NCBI GenBank assembly: GCA_015179045.1
Contig: WHUZ01000058.1
Coordinates: 62,001 to 126,000 of the forward strand
Length of the DNA stretch: 64,000 nt
From: Kalaharituber pfeilii
Lineage: Eukaryota; Ascomycota; Pezizomycetes; Pezizales; Pezizaceae
Direction: 5' to 3'
The notes beneath the pieces are model-generated. The model saw only the letters and a program-made list of their open reading frames with translations, was not told the DNA's origin and made no database searches. The translations under genes were made by a program, and so were the position numbers. Positions 31,306-43,900 of the stretch are shown in pieces; positions within the stretch are counted from its first letter, which is position 1, and every line of letters begins with the position of its first letter.

Positions 31306-31615
31306 TCGTAGCATATCGCGCTTCCGAGTGCGACATGCCATACCTGTCAATAGAGGTCATTCTGTAGCACATCGCGCTGCCGAGTGGGACCTGCCATACC
31401 TCTGAATCGGTCATTCTGTAGCATATCGCGTGTCGTGGAGAGGGCCTGCCATACTTGTCAATAGAGGTCATTCTGTAGCACATCGCGCTGCCGAGTGGGA
31501 CCTGCCATACCTCTGAATAGGTTATTCTGTAGCACATCGCGTGTCGTGGAGAGGGCCTGTCATACCTGTCAATAGAGGTCATTCTGTAGCAAATCGCGTG
31601 CTGTCGTGTCATGCC
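31306..31615. repeat. Minisatellite, block 1 (54-57 bp units)
   Basis: Units begin CATTCTGTAGCAYATCGCG and end CCATACCTGTCAATAGAGGT or CCATACCTCTGAATAGGT. Two unit types alternate (CTGCCGAGTGGGACCTGCC and TGTCGTGGAGAGGGCCTGCC), giving a higher-order repeat of about 111 bp. The array continues at 32003-32109, 45542-45605 and 46456-46718, where it has been split by insertions. Bases 31023-31305 and 31616-32002 hold no gene. Confidence 0.9.
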
Positions 31616-32002
31616 GCAATAGGAAATAACAGGGATTAGTTCTTGGTAACAACCATGCAGTGATCGACCCGAACCATAGAATGCTCTCGAACCGCCGCCA
31701 TAGCTCTACATCATTCCACATCATTCTACAGCATTCTACAAGCACTCTTCTATGTCGTCATGTATGTTTCTATCTCCATCTGTCTTCTTCTATGTCGTCA
31801 TGTCCAAGTTCATGCAATACTCGTACCTGCTACTTCTGTTCACTCTCTCTTGTCTATATATACCTCCTCTCCTACCCGCCTGTATGTAGTCTCCACTGGT
31901 CAACGTACGCTCATTCTCTCTTCTACCTTGTCCCTCTCTGTCCCTGCTGTCTCGTAGCACCCGCGATCGTGCCTTCGCCTACTGATCCCAGCATCGCCCT
32001 TA

Positions 32003-32109
32003 CATGTCGAGAGGGCCTGCCATACCTATTTAAAGAGCTCATTTTGTAGTATATCGTGCTGTTGAGAGGGCCTGCCATACCTGTTTAAAAGAACTCATTC
32101 TGAAGCATA
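32003..32109. repeat. Minisatellite, block 2
   Basis: Two diverged units (GAGAGGGCCTGCCATACCTR followed by TTTAAAGAGCTCATTYTG). The block ends at the TA where the TIR element of 32110-45541 is inserted. Confidence 0.85.
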
Positions 32110-32311
32110 CTGTAGTTCACCACTTTCCCGGACACATTTACCACCAAAATTGCGCAACTTTCGCAGTCAATATTTCAACAACCACAACAGCATTTGTGAA
32201 TGCACCTTGTGTAGCTATTAGACAAAGTGTAATTCTTGCTATCTAGCACTTTTTCTTCATCAAAAATTGTGGGTGCAAAGGGATTATGGCTTGTCGCATT
32301 TACGTTGGAAG

Positions 32312-32912
32312 CGAGGCGCGAGCAGTCCCTGTCAAGTCCGAGACAAGAAAAAGGAAAGGCAAGAAGACACGGGAGAAGCCATACGCCATCAAAAGAAGAC
32401 TTGACGATGCGGAGGCTAAGAAGATAGCCACCGCGCCCCCGGTTGCCGACAACATCACAACGGACACGGTCCCCTCGTCGGCCAAAACCTCCTCACCAAA
32501 ACCCGATACCCCGAACCCGAACCCCGAGCCTCCCAAGACCTCCGAGGTCCCCAAGACACCTCCGACCAAGATGACAACCCCTTCCAAGATTCCCACCGGG
32601 AAGAACCACAAGCACCCCACCCAGCCAGCGAACCCCGACGCCACCACCTCGAAATACGGCGTTGTTGTCCACGGGATCGCCCTCAGAAAAGATCTGGGGA
32701 GGATCAGACGATGGCTGGAAGAAGGGAACCCGGAGCTGGGAAAGACGATTGGAATTAGATGGTTGAGAAAGAAGACGCTGTTGTTGGAGGAGGGAAAAAA
32801 GACAAGTTCAGTCGTGGTGTACCTAGAGGGAGGGGCAAGCGCGGAGAAGGTGAGACTGGGCGGGAAATGGTTGAGGATTAGCACATACGAACCGGACAGA
32901 AGGCGGAAGTGA
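32312..32912 (+). CDS. hA ORF1-like protein, C-terminal ~200 residues, open
   Basis: The cleanest C-terminal copy: open from the truncation point to a stop at 32910-32912. Order: basic ETRKRKGKKTREKP, helix-like YAIKRRLDDAEAKKIATAP, a proline/lysine-rich linker of about 90 residues, and the RRM-like domain (YGVVVHGIALRKDLGRIRRW, GKTIGIRWLRKK, KKTSSVVVYLEGG, EKVRLGGKWLRISTYEPDR). Tad/I-type ORF1 proteins have a similar RRM-like domain followed by CCHC knuckles; here the protein ends straight after the domain. Expected role: RNA binding in a retroelement RNP (inference). It has no promoter of its own in this truncated copy. Confidence 0.65.
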
Positions 32913-33060
32913 AGGAGGTCCCTTTGTATGGACACCCGCAATACACATAATCATCGCGGGCACTACTTGTATTTAGTTATGATTTATTTTTTCCTTGAAA
33001 TATATACCTCGCCATAGCCCATAGGGCGGCACGCGAGTAATGAAATAAAAAAAAAAAAAA
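32312..33060 (+). mobile_element. hA copy 3, 5'-truncated
   Basis: 749 bp ending in tail A and poly(A). A perfect 14-bp duplication ATTTACGTTGGAAG lies at 32298-32311 and 33061-33074. It sits within the left inverted repeat of the TA element. Confidence 0.93.
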
Positions 33061-34150
33061 ATTTACGTTGGAAGGGTTGGCATTTATTTGTATGGGATCT
33101 CCATACAAATGTCACCACCCTGGAATTCTGCATGCTACACCTGCAATCAATTCATAAAAAAAACCCAGACACTCACATTCAATAGCATCACTCAGTCGGA
33201 AACTATGAACAACGTAGTTAGGTAATACCTGTGATGGTTGTGAAATTATTCACAATATTCATATTCCCATAGAAACCATTTGTATGAGAACGGGATGTCT
33301 CCGGACAGTCCTTTTGGACTGTCCTGACTGTCCTGACTGTCCCGAAGGTTGCATAACGGACTGTCCCGTCTTGCATATGGTGCGGCTGAGCTCACTGTCT
33401 TGGTGTGGCAACTAGCGAGAATTCATTAAAAAGCGAAGTACCTAAATACATGATTGTGCGCAATACAGAATGATACATCATACTGATGTAGTAGAAGATA
33501 CAGTGATACAGTCTTGAGTCTCATTATGTTCCACACACTCTGCCCGAGCCCGCTTTCGCTGCCTTTCTGCCATTTCAGCTCCTGTTAAGGTACGACCAGC
33601 TGCTTTTCCTTTATTTTTACGTTGGGGCAATGTGCTGGAAGATGCGACTGGTGCAAAGTGACGAGGTACTGTTGGTACTGTGGAATGATCAGTGATTTCG
33701 CGTTTTAGAGCAATACTAATATCTTGAACTCGTTTGGCAAAAATCTCAGCAGCCTCTCCTTGCAGTTCTGAATGAATGAACTCTATATCATGGAGTGCCC
33801 GTAGGAGCATAGTATGCCCATTCTGCTCATAGTGGTCATGTGGTTGCAGTGCTACTGGGTCTAGAGAACTTGAAGTTGCACCGGTACCGGTGGTGATTCC
33901 ACATTCATCGACAATGTTCCCAACCGGCCAGGCCGCCGATTAGGCCGCCTGGCCTGGTCTGATCGGCGGCCTGCTTGGCAGGCCTGAAACCGCCTGGGGC
34001 GGCCCCGGCGGAGCTTCTGATGGCCTGGACCGGCCTGGACCGGCCTGGACCGGCCTGAAACATGCAGGCCGATTCAGGCCATTCAGGCCGGTTCAGGCCA
34101 TTCAGGCCGGTTCAGGCCATTCAGGCCGATTCAGGCCATACTCACGTAAA

Positions 34151-34179
34151 GCGATTAATGATATATAAAAAAAAAAAAA
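34151..34179 (+). mobile_element. Ultra-short LINE-A insertion (16 nt + poly(A))
   Basis: 29 bp, GCGATTAATGATATAT plus A13, between perfect 12-bp duplications TACTCACGTAAA at 34139-34150 and 34180-34191. The sequence is of the A2 tail subtype. Confidence 0.92.
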
Positions 34180-34693
34180 TACTCACGTAAATACTCAATA
34201 GCATCACCAGTTTGAGCCTGTGTGTTACAGTAAGGGAATTATTTTACTAGAGATTTCAGTTCATTTTGCTGTCTGTTTTAACTGCGTTCTGTGTTCTCAT
34301 TCTAATCATCTATGTAGAGGTAGGCACCCGCTGAATCTAACTCACACATCCTGCCATAGCAGAGTGCACTACATTCTCCTTCCACTTTTCGCAGTCCATA
34401 TCTTCTCAATTCCATCCTCTCAGTTTCGCACCTATAGTACCTACACTCTGTAAAACTATTTAAGGGTTTATCATGACCATCTTACATGTATACGCACAGT
34501 CGCAAGATCAACCTATTGCTAGCTATCATAATGGAAATTGCTCAATTCAGTTAACTATTACGTACATTATATGGTCTAAAATTATAGATATGTGGCCAAG
34601 GCAGTGCTTCGGCTGCTAATTGGTTGTCATGATTTCAGGGATATATGCTGATCTCGATGATCAAAGGCGCTGATCTCGATGATCAAAGGCCAA

Positions 34694-35142
34694 CCCGATG
34701 CCCCACCAGAGGTAAAACACGCATCGTCATACATGGAATCGCCTTGCGGAAGGATTTAGGTAAGGTGAAGGCGTGGCTGGAGGCCGCGAACCGGGATTTG
34801 GGAAGGATAACGGTATTCGCTGGCTGAGGAGGAAGACGATTTTGGAAGGGGAGGGCAAGAAGACGAGTTCAGTGGTGGTTTATCTGGGCAAGGACATGGA
34901 GGTTGACAAGGTGAGACTGAGTGGGCGATGGCTGAAGTCGGTCCGGTATGAGCCGGAGAGGGGACGGAAGTAGGGGATTGTACCGGGCGCCACCCGCGAT
35001 AGTGAAGAGTCCGCGGGTACCACATGTAGTTAGGAGTAGAGATCTTGACTTCTTTTCTTTCGTTTTAAATATAAACCTCGCCACAGCCCGTTGGGCGGCA
35101 TGCGAGTAATGAAATAAAAAAAAAAAAAAAAAAAAAAAAAAA
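34694..35142 (+). mobile_element. hA copy 4, 5'-truncated
   Basis: 449 bp beginning in the RRM-like domain (TRIVIHGIALRKDLGKVKAW, then a one-base shift near 34800, RWLRRKTILEGEGKKTSSVV, VRLSGRWLKSVRYEPER). The hA 3' UTR, tail A and a long poly(A) follow. A perfect 13-bp duplication GATCAAAGGCCAA lies at 34681-34693 and 35143-35155. The left duplication is part of a 22-bp direct repeat already present in the target (GCTGATCTCGATGATCAAAG, twice). Confidence 0.9.
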
Positions 35143-35304
35143 GATCAAAGGCCAAAAATGCAGTTACTGATTGGTTGATGCTATTCAGGCCGTTTCAGAC
35201 GGTTTCAGGCTGGTCCAGACCATTTAGGTATACTTTTTTAGTATTTAAACCCCGACAAATATCCACGCGTAGGGACTGCGGTCACATACCGGCTATTCAT
35301 CTCA

Positions 35305-35650
35305 CCACCTATTATTCTTTCCACGTGTATTTTATTTTGCCCACCTATTAGTCTTTTCAAATTGAGGTCACGTATCGCGCGTATTTATTCACCACCTATT
35401 ATTCTTTCCGCGTGTGGTTCATTTCGCCAGCTATTACTTTTTCAAATTTAGGTCACATATCGCGTCCATTTATTTACAACTATTATTCTTTCTATGTGTA
35501 TTTATTTCGAGTCTATTCTTCTCTCCGATTGAGGTCAAATATCGCATGAGTTTATTTCACCATCTCCCATTCTTTCCAGGTGTATTTATTTCGCCACCTA
35601 TTATTCTTTCAGATACCGCGTGTATTCATTCACTATCTTTTATTCTCTCA
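35305..35650. repeat. Degenerate ~75-bp tandem repeat
   Basis: Recurring CACCTATTATTCTTTCC.CGTGT followed by ATTTATTTCGCC and TTGAGGTCA.ATATCGC, in four to five imperfect units, inside the long family-1 MITE. Confidence 0.7.
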
Positions 35651-37702
35651 TGTATTATAGCGACATTATTTTCACTCTTTGTTCTGGACTGGCCTGAATG
35701 GCCTGGACCGGCCTGGACAGGCCTGGGCCCGCCTGGACGGCCTGGACCGGCCTGAAACATTCAGGCGGCCTGGACCGGCCCAGGCCATACCCTTGGCCTG
35801 GCCTGGCCGGCCCGTTGGAAACACTGTTCATCGAGGGTAGTAGGCATTATCCAAGAACCGTGTAAAGGTGGTTATGCTCATCAATCTGCCAACGAGGATG
35901 CAGGAGCTGAATTGGAATGGGTGTCCTGGTGCTCACGAGATCTAGACTAATGAAGCGATGTCTGCAAGGTAGTCCATACTGTGAAATTATAGTACAAGTA
36001 CAAATTTCAGTATTATCGCAATCTTTGGCAGCCTCCCACTCAAATTTTGACGAGATTGATAGCTGTGATGGTAATTCGTCCAATAAGGTGTGTAAAAATC
36101 GAAGTGTCTAGGAATCGTGGTACCTTCGTTCTAGAATTCAGCTTCCTCCTCATCCAGTCGTCTGGTTGCTTGTTTTAGGTGCTCGGCAAGACGTAATGTA
36201 GCTTGTTTCTAGGGTGAATCTGTGGATTCAAAAATTGTTTTACAACAACATGGTGACCTTCATTGCGTTTGAGTAGAATATGCTCCAAGATTGGGCGGTA
36301 ATATCGAGTATAGCTACGTAGCACCTAAATTACATATCAGTAAGAGCTTATGATAGTTAGAAAAATGTAGTACATACCCTGAGTCTCTTGAGTCGCCAGT
36401 TTTGCTCCATATAGTCTCGCTCTTCTGGCTGTAATTCAAAATAAAGATCTTGACGTACTTGACTAAGTTTATCAAGATCTTCACAATGAACATACACTCA
36501 AATCAGACGTTTGGAGACGGTCTTGCTGCTGCTTAGTATACCCACGTTCTGATAATCTCTTTCTTAATATCTGTACCGTATGCCATTCGCATAATTGGTG
36601 ATGACATTTGGCCATTGGTCTGCGAGTGCTTTGATAAACCCTTTTGCTTGATCACTAAGTACGTGCTTAGGACGAGGAATATCAATCAGGAAACACTAAT
36701 TCATCAAGACAATGGAAGATAAAAATCGAAATTCTCAGCACTTTCAGATCGAATAAAGCTGAAAGCTAAGGAAAAGGTGCGGTTCGTATTGGTAATACCA
36801 ACGATATTAGCTAAGGGCATTCGAAGGAGATTATTACTGAATGTCGCATCACATTCCATAAGAAAGTCTGCAATGAATCGCCGTCCTAGTCTGATTTGAT
36901 CACCATTGATGAAAAAGATTTGCTCTAGCTGTTGTGCAATGATTGTACATCTGCAATTTGTCTTGTCACTCCATCGAGATCGTGTATGAAAACCAGCTGT
37001 TGTTAATTCTCTTAACATCCGATCTATTCTTTCCTCAGCAGTAATAGGAATTTTACTGCTACGACGGCTGTTATAGTATGCTTTAGGATTCAACTGCATT
37101 CCTTCTTCTGTGCGAAGGTGTAAGGACATATTGTAACTCAATCCTGCTCGCCTATGCTGTGTAGCATCTCCTACTGCTTGCTGATAATCAGTATTGCGAC
37201 GTTTATGCTGGATATATATTAACGAATTTGGTGCCAAAGGGTGAGTATGGATTTTGTCTGATGTCGCAAGCACCCAAGTATCTGTTCCACTATCTATATC
37301 TACTCGCAAATTGATAGATATTGCCCATAGACATTCTTTGGCTTGTGTGTTGGTCTGGCGTCTGCGCTGTACTATATATATATTAGTACATAAGTCTTAA
37401 TTAAAATATATTGACATACCTTCAGAATTCTCTGCATCTAGTTTTCTAGTATCTCGGGGCTGCCATGATGTACACATCCATAGCGTATACGACCTTTCTT
37501 TTCAGACCCACTTAAAGTCACCACAGCGAAGCCTTTAGTAAATGCATAGTCCTGGAGTCTATCTAAAGCCATATTTTTTTTTTTTTTTTTTTTTATATCA
37601 TTACTCGCGTGCCGCCCTGGGGGCTATGGCGAGATTAGTTACATGAGATTAGATACATATGAAGGTAGAAGAAAAGGAATAAGAAAAGATCCTGTGTGTC
37701 TC

Positions 37703-40700
37703 CTATGCCCCTGCCCACTCCAAGATGTCTCTAAGTGGGTCTGTGTCCTTGCTCTTCGGAGGAGTGACCAAGTCTTGCATGCCTCCTGGCCACTTTCGTT
37801 TCCATGTCCTGCACCTAGTGAGCACATGTTCAGTAGTCTCCTCCTCCTCCCCACACCATCGACATTCTGGGCTGTCTGCTTTCCCGATTTCGTACTGCCA
37901 TTTCCGTAGTAACTTGCCGCCCAGTATTCCTGCTAGTGTGGCTATGTGTCGACTTCCAAGTCTTGTCAAGGGACGGTAGCTGAGCCCTAGCCGGTTTCTC
38001 TCTGTGGCGCGCTGATGTCTCGAGGTTTGTCGTATCCCATCTTCTGTTATGGTTTCATCTTGGTAGGGGAGGCATGTGCCTATTTTCGCAGCTGTGTCTG
38101 CTTCGGTGTTCCCTTTGACTCCTATATGGGACTTGACCCACATCACTGCAACGTCCCAGTCACCTCGGTCTGTTCTCGCTTTCCAGGCGTCTCTAACCAG
38201 TTTTTGCCGGTCCTTTGTGGGTGGGCTCTCCCTGGCGATCTTTAGGAGCTTGGATATCGATACCTTAGAGTCGGTTATGATCAGGAGTTCCCCAGCTTGA
38301 TTGCGTAATGCTTCGCTCATGGCAATGAGTTCTGCATCATTGACAGTAGTCTGTTCCCCTAGGTATGTGGAAGTAGAGGTGTCTTTTGCGTAGGTGCCTA
38401 GACCTGTCTTGTAAATCTATCCTGCTCCCGTCAGTGTAGACGGAGTTCCACCCCTCGTCCTCGGCATTGGCTATGGCATTCTCGAACTCGAGCTTGTCTG
38501 CGTCCGCAGGTAGTGCTGGTAGGATGGCTAGTGGTAGGGGGTTGTTGTGTGAGAGAGACCCCCGTAGGTACCTGCACTCATTATCCCTGTTTTGAATTAT
38601 CTCATCGTGGAACCGTAGGGCCCTGGCTTCTACCCTCTGGCGTTCTCCTTCTAGGAATGTTTGGGCTGATTCTAGGTTGGCTATTCCTTCGACTACGTCT
38701 CGCCTGGTACCCCACGGGGCTGCAGTAATCTTCTGTGCTACTGTGTATTGCCATTTTTCTATGTCTTTGATCTTGGTTGCTGGTGGAGACTGTCTTGAGT
38801 AGTCCTGCCATGCCCAGCATCCCCATGTGGCGATTGTGCGTGCGATGCTTGTATATATCTGTCGTTTCTTGCCTGGTGTGAGGCGAGTTAGTCTCGATGC
38901 CACTCCCCATGCTGCCTTCCCGAGAAGTAGTCTCTTCTTATGATGTCGAGTAAATTTTAGCTCCCAATCTACCGTCAATCCGGTTAGCCTATAGTCAGGG
39001 CCTTTTACCCCAATTATTAGTGTCTCGGACTTGTTTGGGTCAAGTTCGAATCCATGCTCTGCTGCTGTTTCGGTGATTTTTGCCCTGTGTATCTTTATGG
39101 CTTGTCTGAGTTTTAGGAGTGACGGATGTGAGATTACACTGTGGAAATCATCGACATATGACCTGGTGAAGTTGTGTTGGTCTACCTTCTCTGCCACAGG
39201 TGCTACACCTATCAGGAATAGTACCGGGGATAGTGGAGATCCTTGCGGTGTACCATCTGTCATCCTCCCTGTAGCTCTCCTTTTGCCATCCCATGTCATG
39301 TTGTAGTTGGTCGGCATCATAAAAGCTTCTACAAAAGCTCGCTAGGTTATGGTCTGTTTGTCTTATTCGAGCAACCACCTTGTCCCTTCGAAGAAAGTTA
39401 AAAGCTGACTTGATATCGTCTCCTACTAGGGCTACCCATTCTTTCTTCTGTAGCCTCTTCTCTGTCTCCTTCAGCACTTGTCGCTGTAGATCCTCTGCAC
39501 CTCGATGGCGTCTTCCTCCAAGCTGAGTGTCTCTGAAAAGGTCGTCTTTTCTTTGTAGCAGGTCTGCGATGACTTTTTGACCTAGCTTCGCTACTGTGTT
39601 CAGAAGCGTTATGGGTCTCCAACTCCCTACCTGATCTCTGGGTTTCCCTTTCTTGAGTATCATAACCACCTCAAAGCCTCTGGCAAAGTCGTAGTCACCG
39701 TTTATATACTCTACAATTCTCTCTCTTACAGCAGTCCATAGAGTCGTACCCTTCAGAAGCTTCAGTAAAGCCATATTGTATGCCATCGGGTCCCGGTGCT
39801 GATCTTGGTTTAGCTTTTGTTAGTGCCTTTTCTATCATCATCCTGGCTTGATCTTTTTCGACGGTGAGTCCTGTTGGTCTGATAGTAGTGGTCGTAGTTT
39901 CTTGTCCTTGTGATATGAAGTTGCGCTCAATCAATACCTTAGCTATCTCCTCGTCTGAGCCTGGTATCCCCATGAGGTCTCTTTGGCGGAAAGGGTCTCT
40001 TGCTAGCCTGAAAATATCCCATGGTGAGGTGATTCTGTCCTCTTCTAAGAAGCCTTCCCAGTATTCCTTCTTCTTATCTCTTATTATCTCCCTAAGTAGT
40101 CTTCTCGCTCTTGTTTTCTCTGTGTGGCTAGCCCCGCTCTTTAGAATGGTTCTGGTCATTTGTCGTGCCTCTTTTACCTCCTTATCGAACCATCGTTTCG
40201 TGCGTCTGGTGATGTATGCATCTTTTGTAAACTTTTGGCTTAATTCACATAGTAGTTCATACCCATCAATACCTTCGGCTAGTTTTCTGTTGCCATATTT
40301 ATCAACAAATTCTTCCCATTTGTCCCAGTCTGTTACTTTGATGGTTTTGGCCTCTGTCTTCTTTCTTGTATCCAATGTTCCGATAATCATCACATGGTCT
40401 GTACCAGAAATCCATGTTGTCTTTGTTGTTTTCCATTCCCTGGGCCTTGCGAATACCAGGTCCAAGAGTGCCGTTCTTATCTGTCCATTGATTGTCCGTG
40501 TCCATGTGATAGTATTTCTATCTATCTGTTGGAGTAGTCCTCGTGCTTGGAGGGTGTCTTTTAATAGTATGCCTCTAGTATCTTGTTTCGGAGACCAGTC
40601 ATAGTGATGGCTGTTGCAGTCCCCTATTACCATATCCGTTACTCCTATCTCTTCCAATTCCTTCTCAATATCGGTGTCTCTGTTCCAGTACACTCCAGTA

Positions 40701-40975
40701 ATCATTCGGTCGTCTAATTGTACTGTGATGTGGTTGGCTTTGCCGTCTATTTTCATGCTCATTATTCTGTCCTTCCTTACGTAGGCTGTTATTGCTCCGC
40801 TTTTTATAGGAGAATGTACGTTCGTATAGCTTGGATGAAATGTAGTTCCTCCCCTTGGTGCTCTCCAGCATTCCCCTATAAAAAGTATATCTATTTTCTT
40901 GTCTGCTGCTTCCTGTAGGGCTAGGTCCGTCCCCAGTATTGACCTGCCAACGTTCTGGTATGCGACCTTAATCAT
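37703..40975 (-). pseudogene. LINE-A ORF2: AP endonuclease, RT, RNase H
   Basis: Domains in order. Endonuclease: MIKVAYQNVGRS, GECWR with the catalytic Glu near residue 35, IGDCNSHHYDW and SGTDHVMI. RT: SAPGPDGI near residue 395, LKKGKPRDQVGSWRPITLLN, GDDIKSAFNFLRRDK, GTPQGSPLSPVLFLI and the catalytic SYVDDFHS. RNase H: VYTDGSRID, IITDSKVSISKL, SHIGVKGNTEADTAAK. The C-terminal zinc-like motif is CRWCGEEEETTEHVLTRC. Frame breaks occur near 39780, 39310 and 38410, so the protein of about 1,080 residues is broken into four pieces. The start at 40975 is chosen because of its overlap with the ORF1 stop. The family nicks target DNA and reverse-transcribes its RNA from the nick. Confidence 0.9.
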
Positions 40976-43900
40976 AGTCTTATTTGTCGATACCCTGGTG
41001 CCCTATATGGGGTCGCTTTCTCCTGTGCTGCTCTCGCTCGTTCACACCCTTCCTCGTGTCCGCCTTTCTTTCGACAAGCCTGGCATGACTTTGCAAATGG
41101 AGTTTCATTGAGGTCGACTGGGTCTTCGTAGTCTCGCCTTGCTGGTGAGCTCTTCAGATGTTCTGGAAGGTTGCGTTGTCTGGGGAGCCACTCGATTACC
41201 TGTCCCACTACGAAATGTCGGCAGTATCCATCTGGAGCAGTGTACCTATATCTTCTGGCTTTATTCGAGGTCTCCTTTCCTAGATCCTGTCTTAGGTATA
41301 GCTTTATTCTATCACCTCTGAAGAGTAAGCCTGATTTTAGGGTCTCGACTACTCCATCAGTCACAAAAATGGATAGTGCCTTGTTTCCTTGTGTTGGAAC
41401 CTGTTTGTTAGTTAATCTGCGTACTGATCTATTGGCCAATACTCCTGGATTGTCAGCTCTCAATTCTCTCTCCACCCTGCTCGGAGCCTCATTGGTTCCT
41501 ATGTTGAAAGTTACTAGCTCAACCATTCTGTGATCCCAGTCGACTTTTAGATGTTGGTGTCCATTGCATGTTGCTTTCTCTAGGGGCCTAGAGACCTAAG
41601 TCCTTTCTTATACTGAGTATCTGCCATGATTAAGATTCTTTCGTGGGGTATTCTGGGTCCAGGGCAACGAATCTCACTTGGTACTCTGCTTCCGTTCCTA
41701 GGTTTCGATTGATCCTGTCTCTCATGGCCTTTTTGTGCTCGAACACTGAGTGTGATCTTGGATCCTCACTAATACTCTGCCAGTTTTGCGCCCCAAAGAC
41801 TCTCGCCTGCCACAGTTTCTCCTTGGGTATTACTTCTTCCTCACCCTTCTGTGCTGGCCCTTGAGTAGTGTCCGCTTTTCCTCTTGTCTCTGAGTTGGGG
41901 TTCCTGCTTGGGGTTTGTCTTCTCTTGTGAGTTTGGCTTCTTTTACTGCCGTAGCATATGATTTCCTTTTCTCAGTGGATTGGGAGCGTTTTGTCTCATT
42001 CTCTGGTGTCCTCTCCTTGCTTTTCTCTCCTTTATGTGTCGGTATGTTGGGAGTACTACTTGTGCCTCTCGTCTCGGCCCCCTTCTTGTTGTCCAGTTTC
42101 TCAGTGGTAGGAGCACCCTCACTGGTGGCTGTTTTGTTAGTATTATTTCTAGCTATTCTATTGGTAGCTGCTCCCTTTCGTCCATCTCCTTGGGGCTTGG
42201 ATCCACCTCGTGATGTCTTAGGAAGCTGTACTGTAGTTGTAGACTTTATCACAGGTTCTTGCGCCGGGCTTGAGTTTGTTGGTATGCTGTTGGACATGTG
42301 TATGGTACTCGACATGTCTGTGTTGTCTCGCATGGCTATGTCTCTGTCAATTTCGATTGCGTGCTTGCTGTCTTTGAGGTTCGTATTGGTGAGCTCATAA
42401 TCCATACTATCTCCTCCTTCTTCTGTAGTCTTCCGGGCAGGTACCGAAGAGCTTCTCTTTCCTACCGGCCTTCGTATCATTCCTGTGAGGGGCGATGGTA
42501 TTGTCTTGAGCCTGACCGCGTGCCTGCTATCCTCAAGTTTCACGTTTGTATAAGTTCTGTCCATTTGGTCCCCTCCTTCTTCAGTAGTTAGTTTGTTATT
42601 TGGCATGGGTGATGCGCTAGGCGTGCTGAGGTCAATTAATGTAGGCGTCTTTGTCTCCAAGGGTGTGGCCGTTGCTGTCAATTCGGGCGTGTTTGCTCCT
42701 GAGGTAAGGTGATTCCAGTTTGTTGTATGTGTCAGTGTGAGTTCTGGTTCCATTTCGATTCTGCCTGGCGTGACTACCCCGAGTCTTCTTCTTAGGTCAT
42801 CCAGGATATTGCTGTGGTATTGTAAGGCGTCTAGGATAATCCTCACCCAACTGTCGTCCCGCTCTCTGAGGGTGTCTCGGTTGAATATCTCGTATAGTAT
42901 TTCGTCCTTGATTTTCTTTCTTTCGACTGCCATCTGGTTGAGCATGAAGTGGCGAATGCCCTCGTGGTGTGTTTCTAAGCACACTCTCGTGTGCTGTTTT
43001 AGGTCTTGTTGTGCCTCTTCTAGTTCCCGGCTTATGTCAGTATGGATACTATCCGTTCCTGCTGCTTGCTCGTTCCTCCAGGCCCAGTATTTATCAGCCA
43101 TATCCCTCGTCCATCTTTTAAGGTCATTATCCACTTCTCTTTCCCACCTGCCTAGTCCGAATCGTTTCTCTAGTCCCCGTAGGGCTTCTGCTGCTGAAGC
43201 TCCCATATATCTGGCAGTCTCTTGTTTCATACGGCCCTGAGTCATCTTGGTTTCCCAGGAGCGTGCCTGCCTCGCTGCGGCTATTGCTGTATCCAGCATG
43301 AATTGCTCCTCATAGGCACTCTCATCCATGTCCGGGGTTCGGGGTCTGTCCGGAGTTGGTGGCCGAGTGCTGGAAGTTGCCGGTATATATATTACTGTGT
43401 CGTCTGATGACTCGCTTTGTGTGTCATCATCTTTAATGGGCATGTGTGCTCCGGCGTGAGGCACCGGGGTGTACCCTTCATTGTCACTAAAGTCTGGGTC
43501 CTTGTATAGGGGGAGGGACGTGGTCTTGCTTGTGGATGCAGGTTCCTCCTGTGAATCCGGGACCTCTGACTCATTGTCATATGTCGCCGGAATCGTAGTT
43601 CTTAATTCTGGTGGTCTCACCATGATCATTTCTTCCATCTTGTCGTAGGTATTAGGGGCGGGTGGCTTTACTACAATTGTCTCCTCCATCTGGTCTTCGG
43701 GTGGGCGGGAGTCCATGGCCTTGCTTCTTTCGATGAACTCAATTATTTGCTGGGTCAGAACCCTGCCTGCCTGTATGTCGTCGATAGTTATTGTCCTAAC
43801 AGGGACCTCAATGTCCTCCTCGTCTGCGAATACGCCTCGCCCCACCGCTAGGGTGGTTGCATTTTCCATTCTTTCTGCCTTTTCCGGTTCTCCCTTTCTG

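Larger units (their letters stand above)
33912..35826. mobile_element. hAT-like MITE, family 1, long copy (1.9 kb)
   Basis: Ends CAATGTTCCCAACCGGCC and (complement) CAGTGTTTCCAACGGGCC. A perfect 8-bp duplication TTCATCGA lies at 33904-33911 and 35827-35834. GC-rich GGCCTGGACC repeats lie near both ends, as in the 27158 and 54751 copies, but the interior is different and carries the hA copy at 34694 and a micro-insertion at 34151. A plus-strand frame at 34220-34453 has no recognised domain. It lies inside the MULE transposase between the SWIM finger and the C-terminus. Confidence 0.88.

Noticed and set aside
31306..32109. CRISPR-like array
   Set aside because: Units are contiguous 54-57 bp tandem repeats without unique spacers, in a eukaryotic context. 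This is a minisatellite.
41915..43240. Plus-strand ORFs of 70-170 codons
   Set aside because: Antisense shadows of LINE-A ORF1.
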